DNA of 64,000 nucleotides, from assembly GCF_050947875.1 (NCBI RefSeq), contig NC_134568.1, forward strand, positions 213,695,678-213,759,677, written 5' to 3'. Below the pieces are notes generated by a model that made no database searches, was not told the DNA's origin, and worked only from the letters and a program-made list of their open reading frames with translations. Made by a program: the position numbers and the translations under genes. Of this stretch, positions 12,101 through 24,100 are shown piece by piece. Source of the DNA: Dermacentor variabilis. Taxonomy: Eukaryota; Arthropoda; Arachnida; Ixodida; Ixodidae. Every line of letters starts with the position of its first letter. The first letter of the stretch is position 1.

Positions 12101-15100
12101 GCTTGCTTATCCCAGCTTTATATTGGTGATATGTAATCTGGACTTCCATTGTGCTGCAGTGTGCTTTCTGGATGTGCAGAGGAATTGCTCCCATACCGCA
12201 TTTTGGTAGCACTGCCTTTTCACCATCATGAAAATCATCGCAAGATAACATTTGTTTAGCCTAAGGATGCTTATGTGGGCAATATCCATAAGAAGGTGTC
12301 GTGTGATGTCTTTCTTTTGCCACCTGGCAGCAACTGATGGGGGAGTTGTTTGTTGCCCATTGTGTAATTTCTTGTTGACGTGTTTGTAAAATTTGTGTAG
12401 ACCCTTTTGTCTATAAGTATCTTGGGCTGACAAGAGTTTTGTACTAGGCCCTTGTCATCCTGAGCGTTGCCTGAAAAGAGAAAGTGAGCAGCATCACCTT
12501 TTTTCATTGTGGCTTTACTCTATCGAAGGTATTGTCACAGCAGCCGTGCTTTTGAACCTTTCTTTCTCTCTTGTGCCTTTGTCATATGTGTGGCCGTGTG
12601 CTTGCCTTATTCATTTGCATCCTTCACTCTTCTTCTTTGGGCTTCTGTGTATGTTGTTCCCGGTGGTGCAGGCTGGAGTGTTCTCTGGCGAGCTGGGCCA
12701 ACGCACAGCTCTCGAGAGACCGGCCACAGCTGCCATCGTCGCATGCCTTTGGTCTGCACGCTCTCAACCTCACCTTGTCCTCCATGTAAGATCATTTGCA
12801 CCCAGCACTGCACAGTCAAATCTGGGATTCCTTGCAAAATGTGCTGGAATTAGCAGGTCATTCACTCTACACAGCTATTGCATCTAGAATCTCAATGTAA
12901 TTTTTAAGAAATGTTACTGCAAGATAAATGGGAGGAGCTTGTACGTTTCTATTTTTTATTCAATGAAATATGTAGTCGAAATGATTTGTGACAAGTTTCT
13001 GCCAGGATATTTATTAAACATTGTAAGTGTTCTTTGTCATTAAAACACCATCACATCTCACTATTCTTATTCCATTTCTCAGAAATTTTTTTAGCAAGGA
13101 CATTCACAATGAGCAGGAAGGGCCACTTATTTTGCATTGATACAAGTTCGACGCTTGAGCTTCCTTGATCAAGCATGGATATTTAAGTTTTAGCAACAAG
13201 TTAAAGTGTACTTGTTTCACTTTGTAAATTCCGTATTAAATGTATACAAATGTTGCATGCCTCTGTTAGGCTGCATCCGTATGGCATGTCATACAGCACA
13301 GGGGCCTTCCTCTTGTAATGTCATGCTTTCTCTCCGCACTTCTGCATCTCTGGTCTGCGGTTTAAGGGTGTTGTTTTATTTAAGCTTTCTTTAGCAACAA
13401 AGAATTCAATCAATTCGAGGGCGCTTTCTTCAAGTACTCTCCTTAGACCAGTGTACTCTGGACGGGAGAGCAGTCATTGCAGACGTTTTGTTAATCAGCC
13501 ACCTTAACCACCTATGATGAGATAACAGCGAGCGTCCTCTGGTGCCGTTGACGATTTAACTCGTCGTGAACTTTGTGCAATTTTTGCACATGTGTATATG
13601 TGCAGTTTCTTGTAATTTTGACGACTACATAATACACGATGACCTTTAATTATTTTTTTTTACCATACCAGTAAAAATACACTAGGCATTCCTGGTATTG
13701 TATTTTTTTAGAAAACATTGGCACTAAATATGCAGGTCTAAAAGTAATTCCACACTTTAATTTTTTTTTTATTTGTCGTGGCATTTGAGGGGTTAGGAAG
13801 CTGGTTAATGTTTAAATTACTGGCTTTAAAGCCCATGTAGCAGTGGAATTATTGTGGTGGGACAGTGCAGAAAGCTAGGCCAATTTATGTGATCCTATGA
13901 AAAGCACCGTTTGTTGAGACATTTGTCATAAAAGATTCCCCTTTTACCTTCTAATTGTGATACCGCACAAGAAGAGTGCCAGAATGCTGCCCACGATTCT
14001 GGATGCTGTTGTCGCACAGAGCAGCTCACTGTGGTGGCCTGCTGAGGCATCTTGCAGCAGGCCTCCACATGTGTTTTACATGAGGCCAGTGCCGAGAAGC
14101 CATTCAGATATATCATCATGCTTCAGGTAATAAAATTATCATATTTATTTTGCAGACGGACTGGTTTTATGATTTCGAGCTAGGGAGGCTTGCTGGATAA
14201 CCATGTCACAACTCACAGTCTGCATATCTTAAAATTTTAAATCGTGCGCTTACAAAAAAATATGCTTTCCTTGCTACCAAAGTTTAAGCGTGCATCGAGT
14301 TCATCTGTTGCCATTGCTCTAATTTATTGGTGTTGGTGACATCCATACACGTATATACTTGTGAGAGCTTGTCGATCAGAACTTCTTTAAATATTTGCCA
14401 CAAATGTTCTATTGCAACCACAGCATCTATGGACACATTTAATCATAAGCTTTCTATTTTCTCCAATAAAAGGGTCTTCTAAAATCATTATATGGTCCCT
14501 TTAATGCAGTTGCGCAGTCCCTTTTCAAATAAGTTTCTAGTTGTAATGAGAGCAGCATTCCGGCAGAATAATACTTCAGTTCTAGTTGTAAGCTTGTTTT
14601 CCTGACCATCTTCGGAAAATAGTACCGTTGTCCCTCAGCAAGCTCTGTACCCCCACATATGAGTTAAACCTTTGATCCTCCCATCCTGCCTGTAAGCTGG
14701 TTGAGAAAAAAAAATGAAGTACTATTATTGTTTCATAGTATAATCTGTACATTTGTACTGCACACACTTCTCGCTACTCAATTGATGGGATGAAACATGA
14801 CTATGCAGTCTTGTGGTATTCTTTATTTATTTATTTATTTATTTCTTCCATACTGCCAGCCTTATATGTAAGGCTGGGGCAGGGTCGGCGGACACAAATA
14901 CAAATACAGTCTACTATCATTACAACGGACCCGTTTACTTTCGGATATAACGGACCATATTTCTGCCTTAGTTTATTCTACCTATTTTATTAATACAACA
15001 AAGTTCACTTTTAACAGACCGCTCTACAACAGATTATCGGCTACAGCGGACAAAATTGGCGGCAATTTTTTTTTTTTTTCAAAATCGGGCCTATGAAACG

Positions 15101-18100
15101 TACTTTTGCCGTGTCGACACGGGCTGGCAACTGACTTGCGAGGGTCAACCAACAATCATGGCTTCATATAGCGCGCGTGAGAGTGGAAGGCGGGGCGGAA
15201 ATGCACCGTCTTCTTTTGTGCACGAGGCACGGGGAGGGAGGCGAGAGTAGGGCGTGTTCTACTCTGGCAGCTGCTGCTTACGGTGCGCCCGCCGTATCTT
15301 GAAAGTGATCTGCGATGTGGAAAAGTGTGCCCAGTGCCGGTAGCTTCGTATGCGGTAGCTTTGTATGCGCTGTGCTAACCAGCCACCTGGTTAGCTCAGA
15401 TGGTAGAGCGGCTGCCCCGGAAAGGCGGTGGTCCCGGGTTCGAGTCCCGGACCAGGCCGAATTTTTCTTCAACTGTGAGGCTTTTGTTTCGAGGAACCTG
15501 TATGGGCTTCCTTTGTAGCAATTGCTACGAACGGGTGGATGTCTGATTTTCTTTTTATTAATTACTTCTCTCCACCTTGCGGGTTTCCACAGAACTATTA
15601 CATCAGGTCTTAAATATATACCGGGTGTCCCAATTAACTATCATGTACCAAGATTTTTTAAAAAAGCAATGCGTTACTTGGAAGTAAATCTAGTGCATTT
15701 TGTTTCCAGTGCAGTGGAGTAGCTGCCTGTAATTTTTTTGTTACTTAGATATAATTAGGTAATTGTAATTAATTATGTAACTCGAGACATATTAACCTAA
15801 TTATCAAAGTGTCAATGAGAAATTTGTAGGCACAGCCAAGGGATATCTAACTGCGGTATTTTCAGCGACGTACTAATTGCGTACATATTTTTTCTGACTG
15901 ATAAATAAACCCCGTGAAATAGGGAGAATACCATGTGACTGCACTCCAACCTGCATCACAAAGCAGCGCCCTCACACAGGCGCCCTCTTAGTTAGCCAGA
16001 ACGAAATAAAGGAAATAAAGAAAAACATAGTGATCGAGCTAGTGCCTTATCTGCCCTGCCTCGGCTGAAGTAACACGTCGCGTTTGGTGTTAGTTTGAAA
16101 CTAACTGTTTGCTGTTGACTTAGCGTTGTTAAAGTGCACGGATGGTTCCTTGCTTCTTTTTTTTTCTTGCCCCAACAGCTATCACCATGAAAAAGAATTG
16201 ACATCATTGCAAAGGTATGATGGTGCATTTTGTTTTGTCCCAGTCGCCATGTCTTTCTCTAATGAGCAGAAGGTAAACGTGATCCTTGCCTTGGGGGCTG
16301 TAAATGGCAACAAGAGGAAGGCCACAAATATACAGGGTGTCCCAGCTAACTTTAGCCTGAGTTTGGAGCCCTCACCAACTGTACTTACGAGATAAACTCG
16401 AAAAAATTCAGAGAACCGCGGTGCGTTTTGTTTGTTCGCGTTATCGGAGAGCCGATTCTGTAACACACATGTTGAAATGTTGCGACTTGGAATTGCTAGA
16501 AACACGACGAGAAAAACAACGCATGAAATTATTTTTCCAGATAACCAGAAATCAAATAAGAATAAACAAAGAAACATACATTCGCCCTCCTTTAAAACAC
16601 AGTGCGCGTTTAAACCACAGTGCTTGTGTACAGCCTTATAAAACACTCCTTGATGGTTTTGAATATTCGTTCTTTCCTTCATGTATTAATATATGGAATG
16701 GCCTTCCGGACTGCACTGTAACAGCACAAGATGCTAACGAATTTTATAGTCTATTGGAATTGTATTACAGACAACGGGTTAATTAAGAATTGATCATGAT
16801 TACTGCTGGTCTGTGTATATTTGTTCATCCTGCCTGTAATTTGTGTTTGACAATGATGTATAACGTTGTATTGTCGGTGTTGCAATTTTTTTTTCCTCTC
16901 CTGTAATGGCCCTCAAGTGAGGGCTACAGTATTCTTAAATAAATAAAATAAAAATAAAAATATTCCGATGCACTTGAAGATGACATGGCCAAATGCATGT
17001 TGCTGACTGTTGTATGGAGTAAGTCGCACAATTTTTATATTGTGCTTAATTGCAGAATGAATCAAGATTAATTTACCAACTTTGGAAACAACGACATCAG
17101 GCAAAAATTTCCAATTAGAAAGTTTGAGTGGTTTGCAAAACCTCCGATTAGACAAGTTCTAACTTTGTCTAATAAGTATTAGTGTTTTTCCGCTTTTGTG
17201 TTTCACAGATACCCTTGAAAAAAAAAAAAAAGTGAAATGCCTGCTTGCACTGCTTTGTGCTGTGAGTGGGAGCGCAGTCACATGGTATTTTTTATATTTT
17301 GTGGGGTTTTTTTACCAGTTGGAAAAAATTGTACACAATTAGTATGTCATTGAAAACGCCGAAGTTAGATCTCATTTGGGGGTGCCTGAAAATGCTTCAC
17401 TGACACTTTCATAATTACAAAAGTATTTCTTGAGTTGGATACTTAATTGTAATTACCGAATTCAACCTCAGTAACGAAAGAATTACTGGCAGCTACTACA
17501 CTTTACTGGAAGCATTATGCACCAGGTTTTCTTCGAGTAACGCATTGTTCTTTTTTGTAAATCTTGGTGTATGATAGTTATTTGGGACAGGCTGTGTTAT
17601 TCACCCAGTCATCAGCAGTAAACAGCAGTCATGCGTAGCAGCACTTGTACTCTGACTCACAGAAAAAGAAAAGTGAGTGAGTGAGGGAGAGAGGCTGCAG
17701 TTCTGCCGGAAGGCAAAGCAGTGTTAGTGATAGCGAAGTATGCAACAATTACACGAAGGAAGATTACACCACCAAGAGATGCCAGATTCTTTGTGGTGCG
17801 AGAGGACTCGGGCTGTGAGATTGAACTGTCTCCTATGAGGTCTTGTAAATTTTCATATAAGGTCATCGCTTGAGTGAACAATTCTTTGAAGTCACATGAA
17901 GTTTCAAGTGCAAGAAACACACACACACACAGACATGGGGTTCGGAAAGCCGGTCCCCCCTCCCCAGAACAATTTAAAAAATTCCGCCTATGGATAAAAC
18001 GGACATTTTTTGCCGGATTATCAGGGTCCGTTGTAACGAGAGTCGACTGTATGACAGTGCTTTCAAACATGGTTAACAGTTTCCGTTAATGGCTATGCAA

Positions 18101-21100
18101 AATATTGTGAATGAAGAATAAGGATGATACAAACTCTTGCAAGTCATGTCAATGCAAACAGTTTACATACACAAAGCTTTTAATAAAAACTTGGCACAAA
18201 CAATTCATTGGCATGAAAAACACCGATATATAAATTTCATTTTTCTCGCTAAGGCAGTAGGGAACTATAATTAGTTAGGAAAAATGAGGACCTAGCTATA
18301 TCATTGTGGAACCTATATTCTTTTAAGTGTCTACTATGTTTTGTTCTAGTGGGTCTGGTGTCTGAGAACGATAGGAATCAATGGCTATGTGCATTTGCGT
18401 CATTATTTGTGAAAAGACTTGCACCAGGAGCGGGCTGCATGCAGAGGTGGAATGTTGCTGGCGTGCTTCATGCTTTTTAGCAGAGTTTGTTTGACCATGC
18501 CTGACCTCATCATGGAAAAACTTAAAATTGTGGCCATGCAATTCAGAACTTATAGTTCTGAATTGCATGGCACAAATTAAGAACGCAGCAGCAAATCCAC
18601 CACTCTACAACTCAAAAGGAACTTGAGTAGATGTGTTAGCCAATTACGTTTTCTCATTTCCATGATGTCAGAGAGCAAATTTAATCTTTGTCAATATGGT
18701 GTCAAGCTCTTAAAACAGGTTTGTCTGCGTATCAGAAGACACCGAGAGTCTCGTGTAATGTTTTTTTGTGTTTGCTTGCATTTAATTACATGGTACAGTC
18801 ATGTGAATGTCCTTTAATTTTTCCATGAACTTGTCTTTCAACTCTGTTGAAACATTTTGATTATGTCCTTTTGGAGGTACAGTAGATCCTCATTCATATG
18901 CCGAGAAAAAATACGATCTGAAGTCACTAATGTCGCACTGAACTGTAGTAGTTGACATCTGTGTAATCAAAGCATTGTGCAAATCGTTGGAGCACAAGAT
19001 GCCAACGCGCACCCAGCTGGTGGGGCCCGAGCAACCCGAGATGCATGTTTTATCGCTTTTGTAGCTTCTGCAAGCTTACCTTTGCCCTCCTCAACTTCGG
19101 GCTTAGTCAGTAGCTTCTTCGGATGGGGAATTTTGGTGGGAAGTTTTCACGTGCCCACTAGGCATGAATCATTGCACCACGAGGCTCCGACACGCGTCAA
19201 GATTGTGTGACCTGAACGACCCGAGACGCACATTGTCATTTTCTTATTGCGTAGTGGTTTAAGACTGCAACGAGAAACACAAAGGAAATCGAGCTTGTGG
19301 GTGACACTGGAATACAATGCCACCAGAGTGAAGCATGATGCTCGCTTCGCGCCACTTGCAGCAAGAAACGGCTGTGCATTTGGGTTGTTGAATATTAAAA
19401 GCATGCAGTACGCTTCCAACGGTGCTGTGCACCCCACGCACTATGAAACAGATAGGTGAAGATACTTATCGCAATAGGCTTGGCAGCAATAACTGTGAAT
19501 TCGACCCGCGACGATCCGGAAGGAGATTTGCTGGTACTGAGTGCGCACCAGGCGTTTTCACAAAATGGGCGGGCGAGCATTGCAGGGAAGCTGCTGCGGC
19601 AGGTGGCTGCTGTTATCAATCGTGCCTTTTCTTGTTTACACGGGATCTAGTAGCCAGAAAACGTATCGTATGATCGCGGTTTAGCGATGTACTGAACATC
19701 GTTGGCAAAAGATTGTGTTTTCTAGGAACGTATGAACCTGAATTCGGTCATTTTTGTGTTGTCAATCGCGTACGGTGGCGCCAGAAAATCGTACTGACTG
19801 AGTGTTATGTTTACAGTTGTTTTGCCAGTGCTGAGAAGTTGCAACATGATGCATGCCTGTTTCATATCCCTTGGCTGCTGCATACAGATTAATCTGGAAT
19901 TCACAGCACTTACCAAATCTCCTGTTGTTCATTCCTTGTCAGTGGTGCCCTTGTCAAAGTGTTGAACAGGGCACATCGGCCTTATTGCTTCACCGACGGC
20001 GAAAGGCTTCACCTCGCATTCAACATGTTTGTGTGCTCATAGCCTTTGCATATTCTATTCTAAAGAGTTACTTTGCCTAAAAAAAGTCAACACTTTTCTA
20101 CGCTTAAGTTTTGTCCGACAAAACTTGTCCGGCAGCGGCAGCACGGCAGCGGCAATGGCGCATAACCACGCATGGCTTGTATTACAGAATCTGCCGCTTA
20201 TCGTCAGCAGTGCGGAGCCCAGTTCAGCAACGGTGGACGCCACCTGGATGAGCCAATTGGATCGTCAAGCAGCAGTGACATCAACGGACAGCGGGCATAT
20301 AAAGCCAGCACTGCACTCGGCTACCTTCAGTGGGGGCGGCAGCACGGCAGCGGCAATGGCGCATAACCACGCATGGCTTGTATTACAGATTCTGTCGCTT
20401 ATCGTCAGCAGTGCGAAGCCCAGTTCAGCAACGGTGGACGTCACCTGGATGAGCCAATTGGATCGTCAAGCAGCAGTGACATCAGCAACGGACAGCGGGC
20501 ATATAAAGCCAGCAATGCACTCGGCTACCTTCAGTGGGGGCGGCAGCACGGCAGTGGCAATGGCGCATAACCACGCATGGCTTGTATTACAGGTTGGTTA
20601 TTACTCTCATGTATCAAGACTACGGTCAAATTGCCTATGTCTATTGGTGCTGCCGCTCCCTGTGAAGTGTTTTGAAGTTTTGAGCATGTGGTGGTTAGGT
20701 CTTAAGGTCTTGCTTTCCGGGGACGTTGAAACAAACCCTGGCCCAACTGTGGAAGAAATGCTGAAACAAATTTTGGATAAGCAAATTCAAATGGACAACA
20801 GGCTCGCCAATTTGGAAGAGAGCCTAGTAGAAATTACGAGTCAATGTGCTCGGGTGGAAATTCTTGAAAGAACGATTGAAGACGTTAAGCGAACAGTTCA
20901 GTATCAGCAACAGCGACTAACTGAATTAGAAGACCGGGCACGGCGGAATAATGTTATTGTATTTGGTGTTCCCGAGACTGAAAACGAAATGCGTGAAGAT
21001 ATCGAGCAGCAAGTTGTAAAAAATATTTTTTCTAACAAACTTGGCGTCACGATTTTATCGGTTGAAAGAATACATAGGCTTGGTCAAAAGAAACAATCAC

Positions 21101-24100
21101 GCAATAGACCTGTTATCCTAAAATTGTACGATTACAATGAAAAGGTGGAAATCTTTAAGAATTGCAAAAAACTCAAAGGAATGAAAATTAGTGTTTCTGA
21201 CGACTATTCGCCGGAAACAGTCGCAAAAAGAAGACTACTTTGGAAATCGGCTCAGACTGACAAACGCGATGGCGCAAAGGTCAGTCTTGTTCACGATAAG
21301 CTTTTCATCAATAGCATTGCTTACACATGGGACTTTGAGCAGAATGTGCGCATGAGACTGCGCAATGAACGACCCCCTGCCACTGACAAAGTTGACTGAC
21401 GCGCAAGGCACCTTGAAATAAGGTTACTGAACATTAATGCACGGAGCATAGTGAATAAGGTAGAACAGCTTGAATACTTGTCATTGCTTCACGACGCAGA
21501 GCTCATTGCCATAACAGAAACGTGGTTGCACAGTGACGTGAAGGACGATGAGGTATTTCCAAGCACTTACAATGTAATCCGCAAAGATAGAGCAACACGA
21601 GGCGGTGGCGTGGCGCTTCTAGTGAAGAAACCACTCAGATATGAAACTGTGCCATCCTTAAACGGGCATGAAAGTGTGTGGTGCAAACTATTTCTTGGCA
21701 ATACTATTTTGCTAGTTGGCGTTATCTATAGAGCCCCCGGAAGCCCTGTTGAATTTTTGTATGCGCTTGACCAGCATTTAAATAACATAAGGAATGCCAG
21801 AAGTAGAATTATTTTAACAGGGGATTTTAATTTACCAGGTGTCGATTGGGATGCCAGAATTACGGGGCCAGTGGAAAAGTCTAGCGCTGATATAATGTTC
21901 GAGATTATGCTTAAGCATAACTTTGTTCAGGTAGTTCATGAGCCGACCAGGACTCGGGGGCAAAATCAATCTACGCTGGATTTGTTATTTTTGACTAACA
22001 GAACATTTAAATATAATGTCGACATTGAGGAAGGCATATCAGATCATAAAACAGTAGTAGCAACTTTAAGTATAGGAAACACGCAAATAGAAAAGAATCC
22101 CTCTGTATATGTGTATAATTTTGATCGGGCTGACGACACATCGGTTATCGACTACTTAGGACGGGCGCTTGATAATATGCCGGTTGAAAATGACCTAAAT
22201 AGGGTTTGGAGATACTTTGTATCAGTTGTTCGCGCCTGTTTAGAAAAATATGTGCCCAAGAAAATCAAGCGCATAGGAAAACCCAGTCCATGGGTAACTA
22301 GAAACATTATTCATTTGAAGCGGCGACTGAATCGTGCATGTAGAAGGATGCCAAGGCGATGTGCAGAAATAGCCAGTCTCAGTACACAAGTTAGAAAGGA
22401 ATTAAAAGACGCAAAAGCGGCATTTTTTTCAACAACACTGGTGGATTACTTGCAAAACTCGCCTCAAAAATTCTGGAATTACTTGTCTAGTTTTACGTGC
22501 AACATCAATGAAATTAAGGTAGACGGAAGTGTCTGCACTAAACCAGCTTTGATCGCACAGGCTTTTAACCCTATGTTTAACTCTGTGTTTACACCTGGCA
22601 GTAATAGGCACCCCATAAATGCGAGCAATGGTTTGTTGCTGCGTGAAGATAGAAATGATATTGCATTTTCTCGAGAAGGCATTCTAGCACTGTTGTTAAA
22701 ACTGGATAACAAAAAAGCTTGTGGCCCCGATGAGATACCCAATGAGTTTTTAAGACGTTATTGTGAATGGATATCACATTCTTTGTCTAGAATTTTTGCA
22801 ATATCATTCCGTATCGGAGGTGTGCCAGAAGATTGGCTCCTTGCACGTATCGTACCTATATTTAAAGCGGGCAATAAGTTATTGACGGAAAACTATCGGC
22901 CTATTTCCATTACATGCGCCGCGTGTAAAATGTTCGAACACATAATATCGAAACATCTGGTTGAATATAGAGAAAATAACTTATTCTACAGTAAGCAGCA
23001 TGGCTTTCGCCAACGTCTGTCAACGGTGACGCAGCTTTTTGTGGTGTCTCATGCTTTTGGCGTCGCAATTAACAACAACGAACAAATTGATGTTATAGCA
23101 ATTGATTTTTTGAAGGCATTTGACCGGGAGTGTCACATAAAACTAATTGAGAAATTGTATAAACTTGGAGTCAATACACAAATTGTGAAATGGATCCATG
23201 CGTACCTTACAAATAGAAAGCAATATGTTCAAATAGCAGGCGAAAGATCATCCTCATTACCTGTTTTATCCGGTGTACCACAGGGTTTGGTTTTAGGACC
23301 AATTCTGTTTCTATTATATGTAAATGACATTGCTAATGACTTGCATCTTAACATTGAACTGCATCTATTAGCGGATGATTGCCTTATTTACTGTCGCGTT
23401 AAGAATGTCCAGGATCAAGTGTTGTTGAACGAAAGCTTGCAAAGAATTTATGACTGGTGTGTTACGTGGGACATTAAAATTAATTTCGATAAATCAGCTT
23501 ACATGACTGTATCTAACGAGAAAACGCCGTTGCTTTTTTCTTACAGAATAAATGATAGCCCGCTTCAACATGTTAGTAAGCTTAAGTACCTCGGGGTTAT
23601 AATCACGCACAATTTGAATTGGAACGCACACATCGAAAACATTTGTGGTTCTGCTCAACGCAAACTCTGTCTGTTAAGGCGAAAGTTGAAAGATGCTACA
23701 CCCGAGGTAAAGCTCAAGGCGTACAAAACAATTGTACGACCTACACTGGAATACGCATGTATAGTCTGGGATCCGCACCAAGTGGGCTTGATAAATAAAC
23801 TGGAACGAATTCATAGACTAGCCACAAGGTTTATCTTTAATGCTTATCAAAGGACACAGTCTGTAACTGCGTTATCTCGTGCCGGTTTGCCCGAACTGGC
23901 AACGCGCAGAAAAATAGCCAGGTTGAAATTCTTGTACCAAATGTACAACAATAAATTCAGTTTCGACTCCAGTCGATACTTGCTTCCCCCAAGACGAGTG
24001 TCCCCACGTACAGGTCACCCTCATGCTGTAATGCCCTATGTGCCGCGTGTTGATGCCTTCAAATTTTCCTTTCTTGTGAAAACTATAGTTGATTGGGACA

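Larger units (their letters stand above)
15619..17594 (+). mobile_element. mariner-like TIR element, interrupted
   Basis: The ends are long imperfect inverted repeats: CCGGGTGTCCCAATTAACTA then TCATGTACCAAGATTT on the left, and AAATCTTGGTGTATGATAG then TTATTTGGGACAGGC on the right. The GGGTGTCCCA core is the form seen in many arthropod mariner-type elements. It carries a transposase start (16249-16332) that breaks off where another TACAGGGTGTCCCAGCTAAC end begins at 16331, followed by a CR1 tail. Confidence 0.65.
14907..18049. mobile_element. pogo-like TIR element with nested insertions
   Basis: The left end reads CAGTCTACTATCATTACAAC then GGACC, and the right end is its inverse (GGTCCGTTGTAACGAGAG then TCGACTG). 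Both are flanked by TA, the target of Tc1/mariner/pogo elements, and CAGTCGACTCTCGTTAYAAC-type ends are typical of pogo/Tigger-like families. Its interior (about 17640-17990) has a partly open - strand frame that could be transposase remnant, but I cannot identify motifs. The interior is interrupted by a SINE and a mariner-like element. Confidence 0.7.

Noticed and set aside
15386..15456. A tRNA gene (anticodon GGA, Ser)
   Set aside because: It folds as a tRNA but lacks U33 and a Ser-type variable arm, and continues into a SINE tail.
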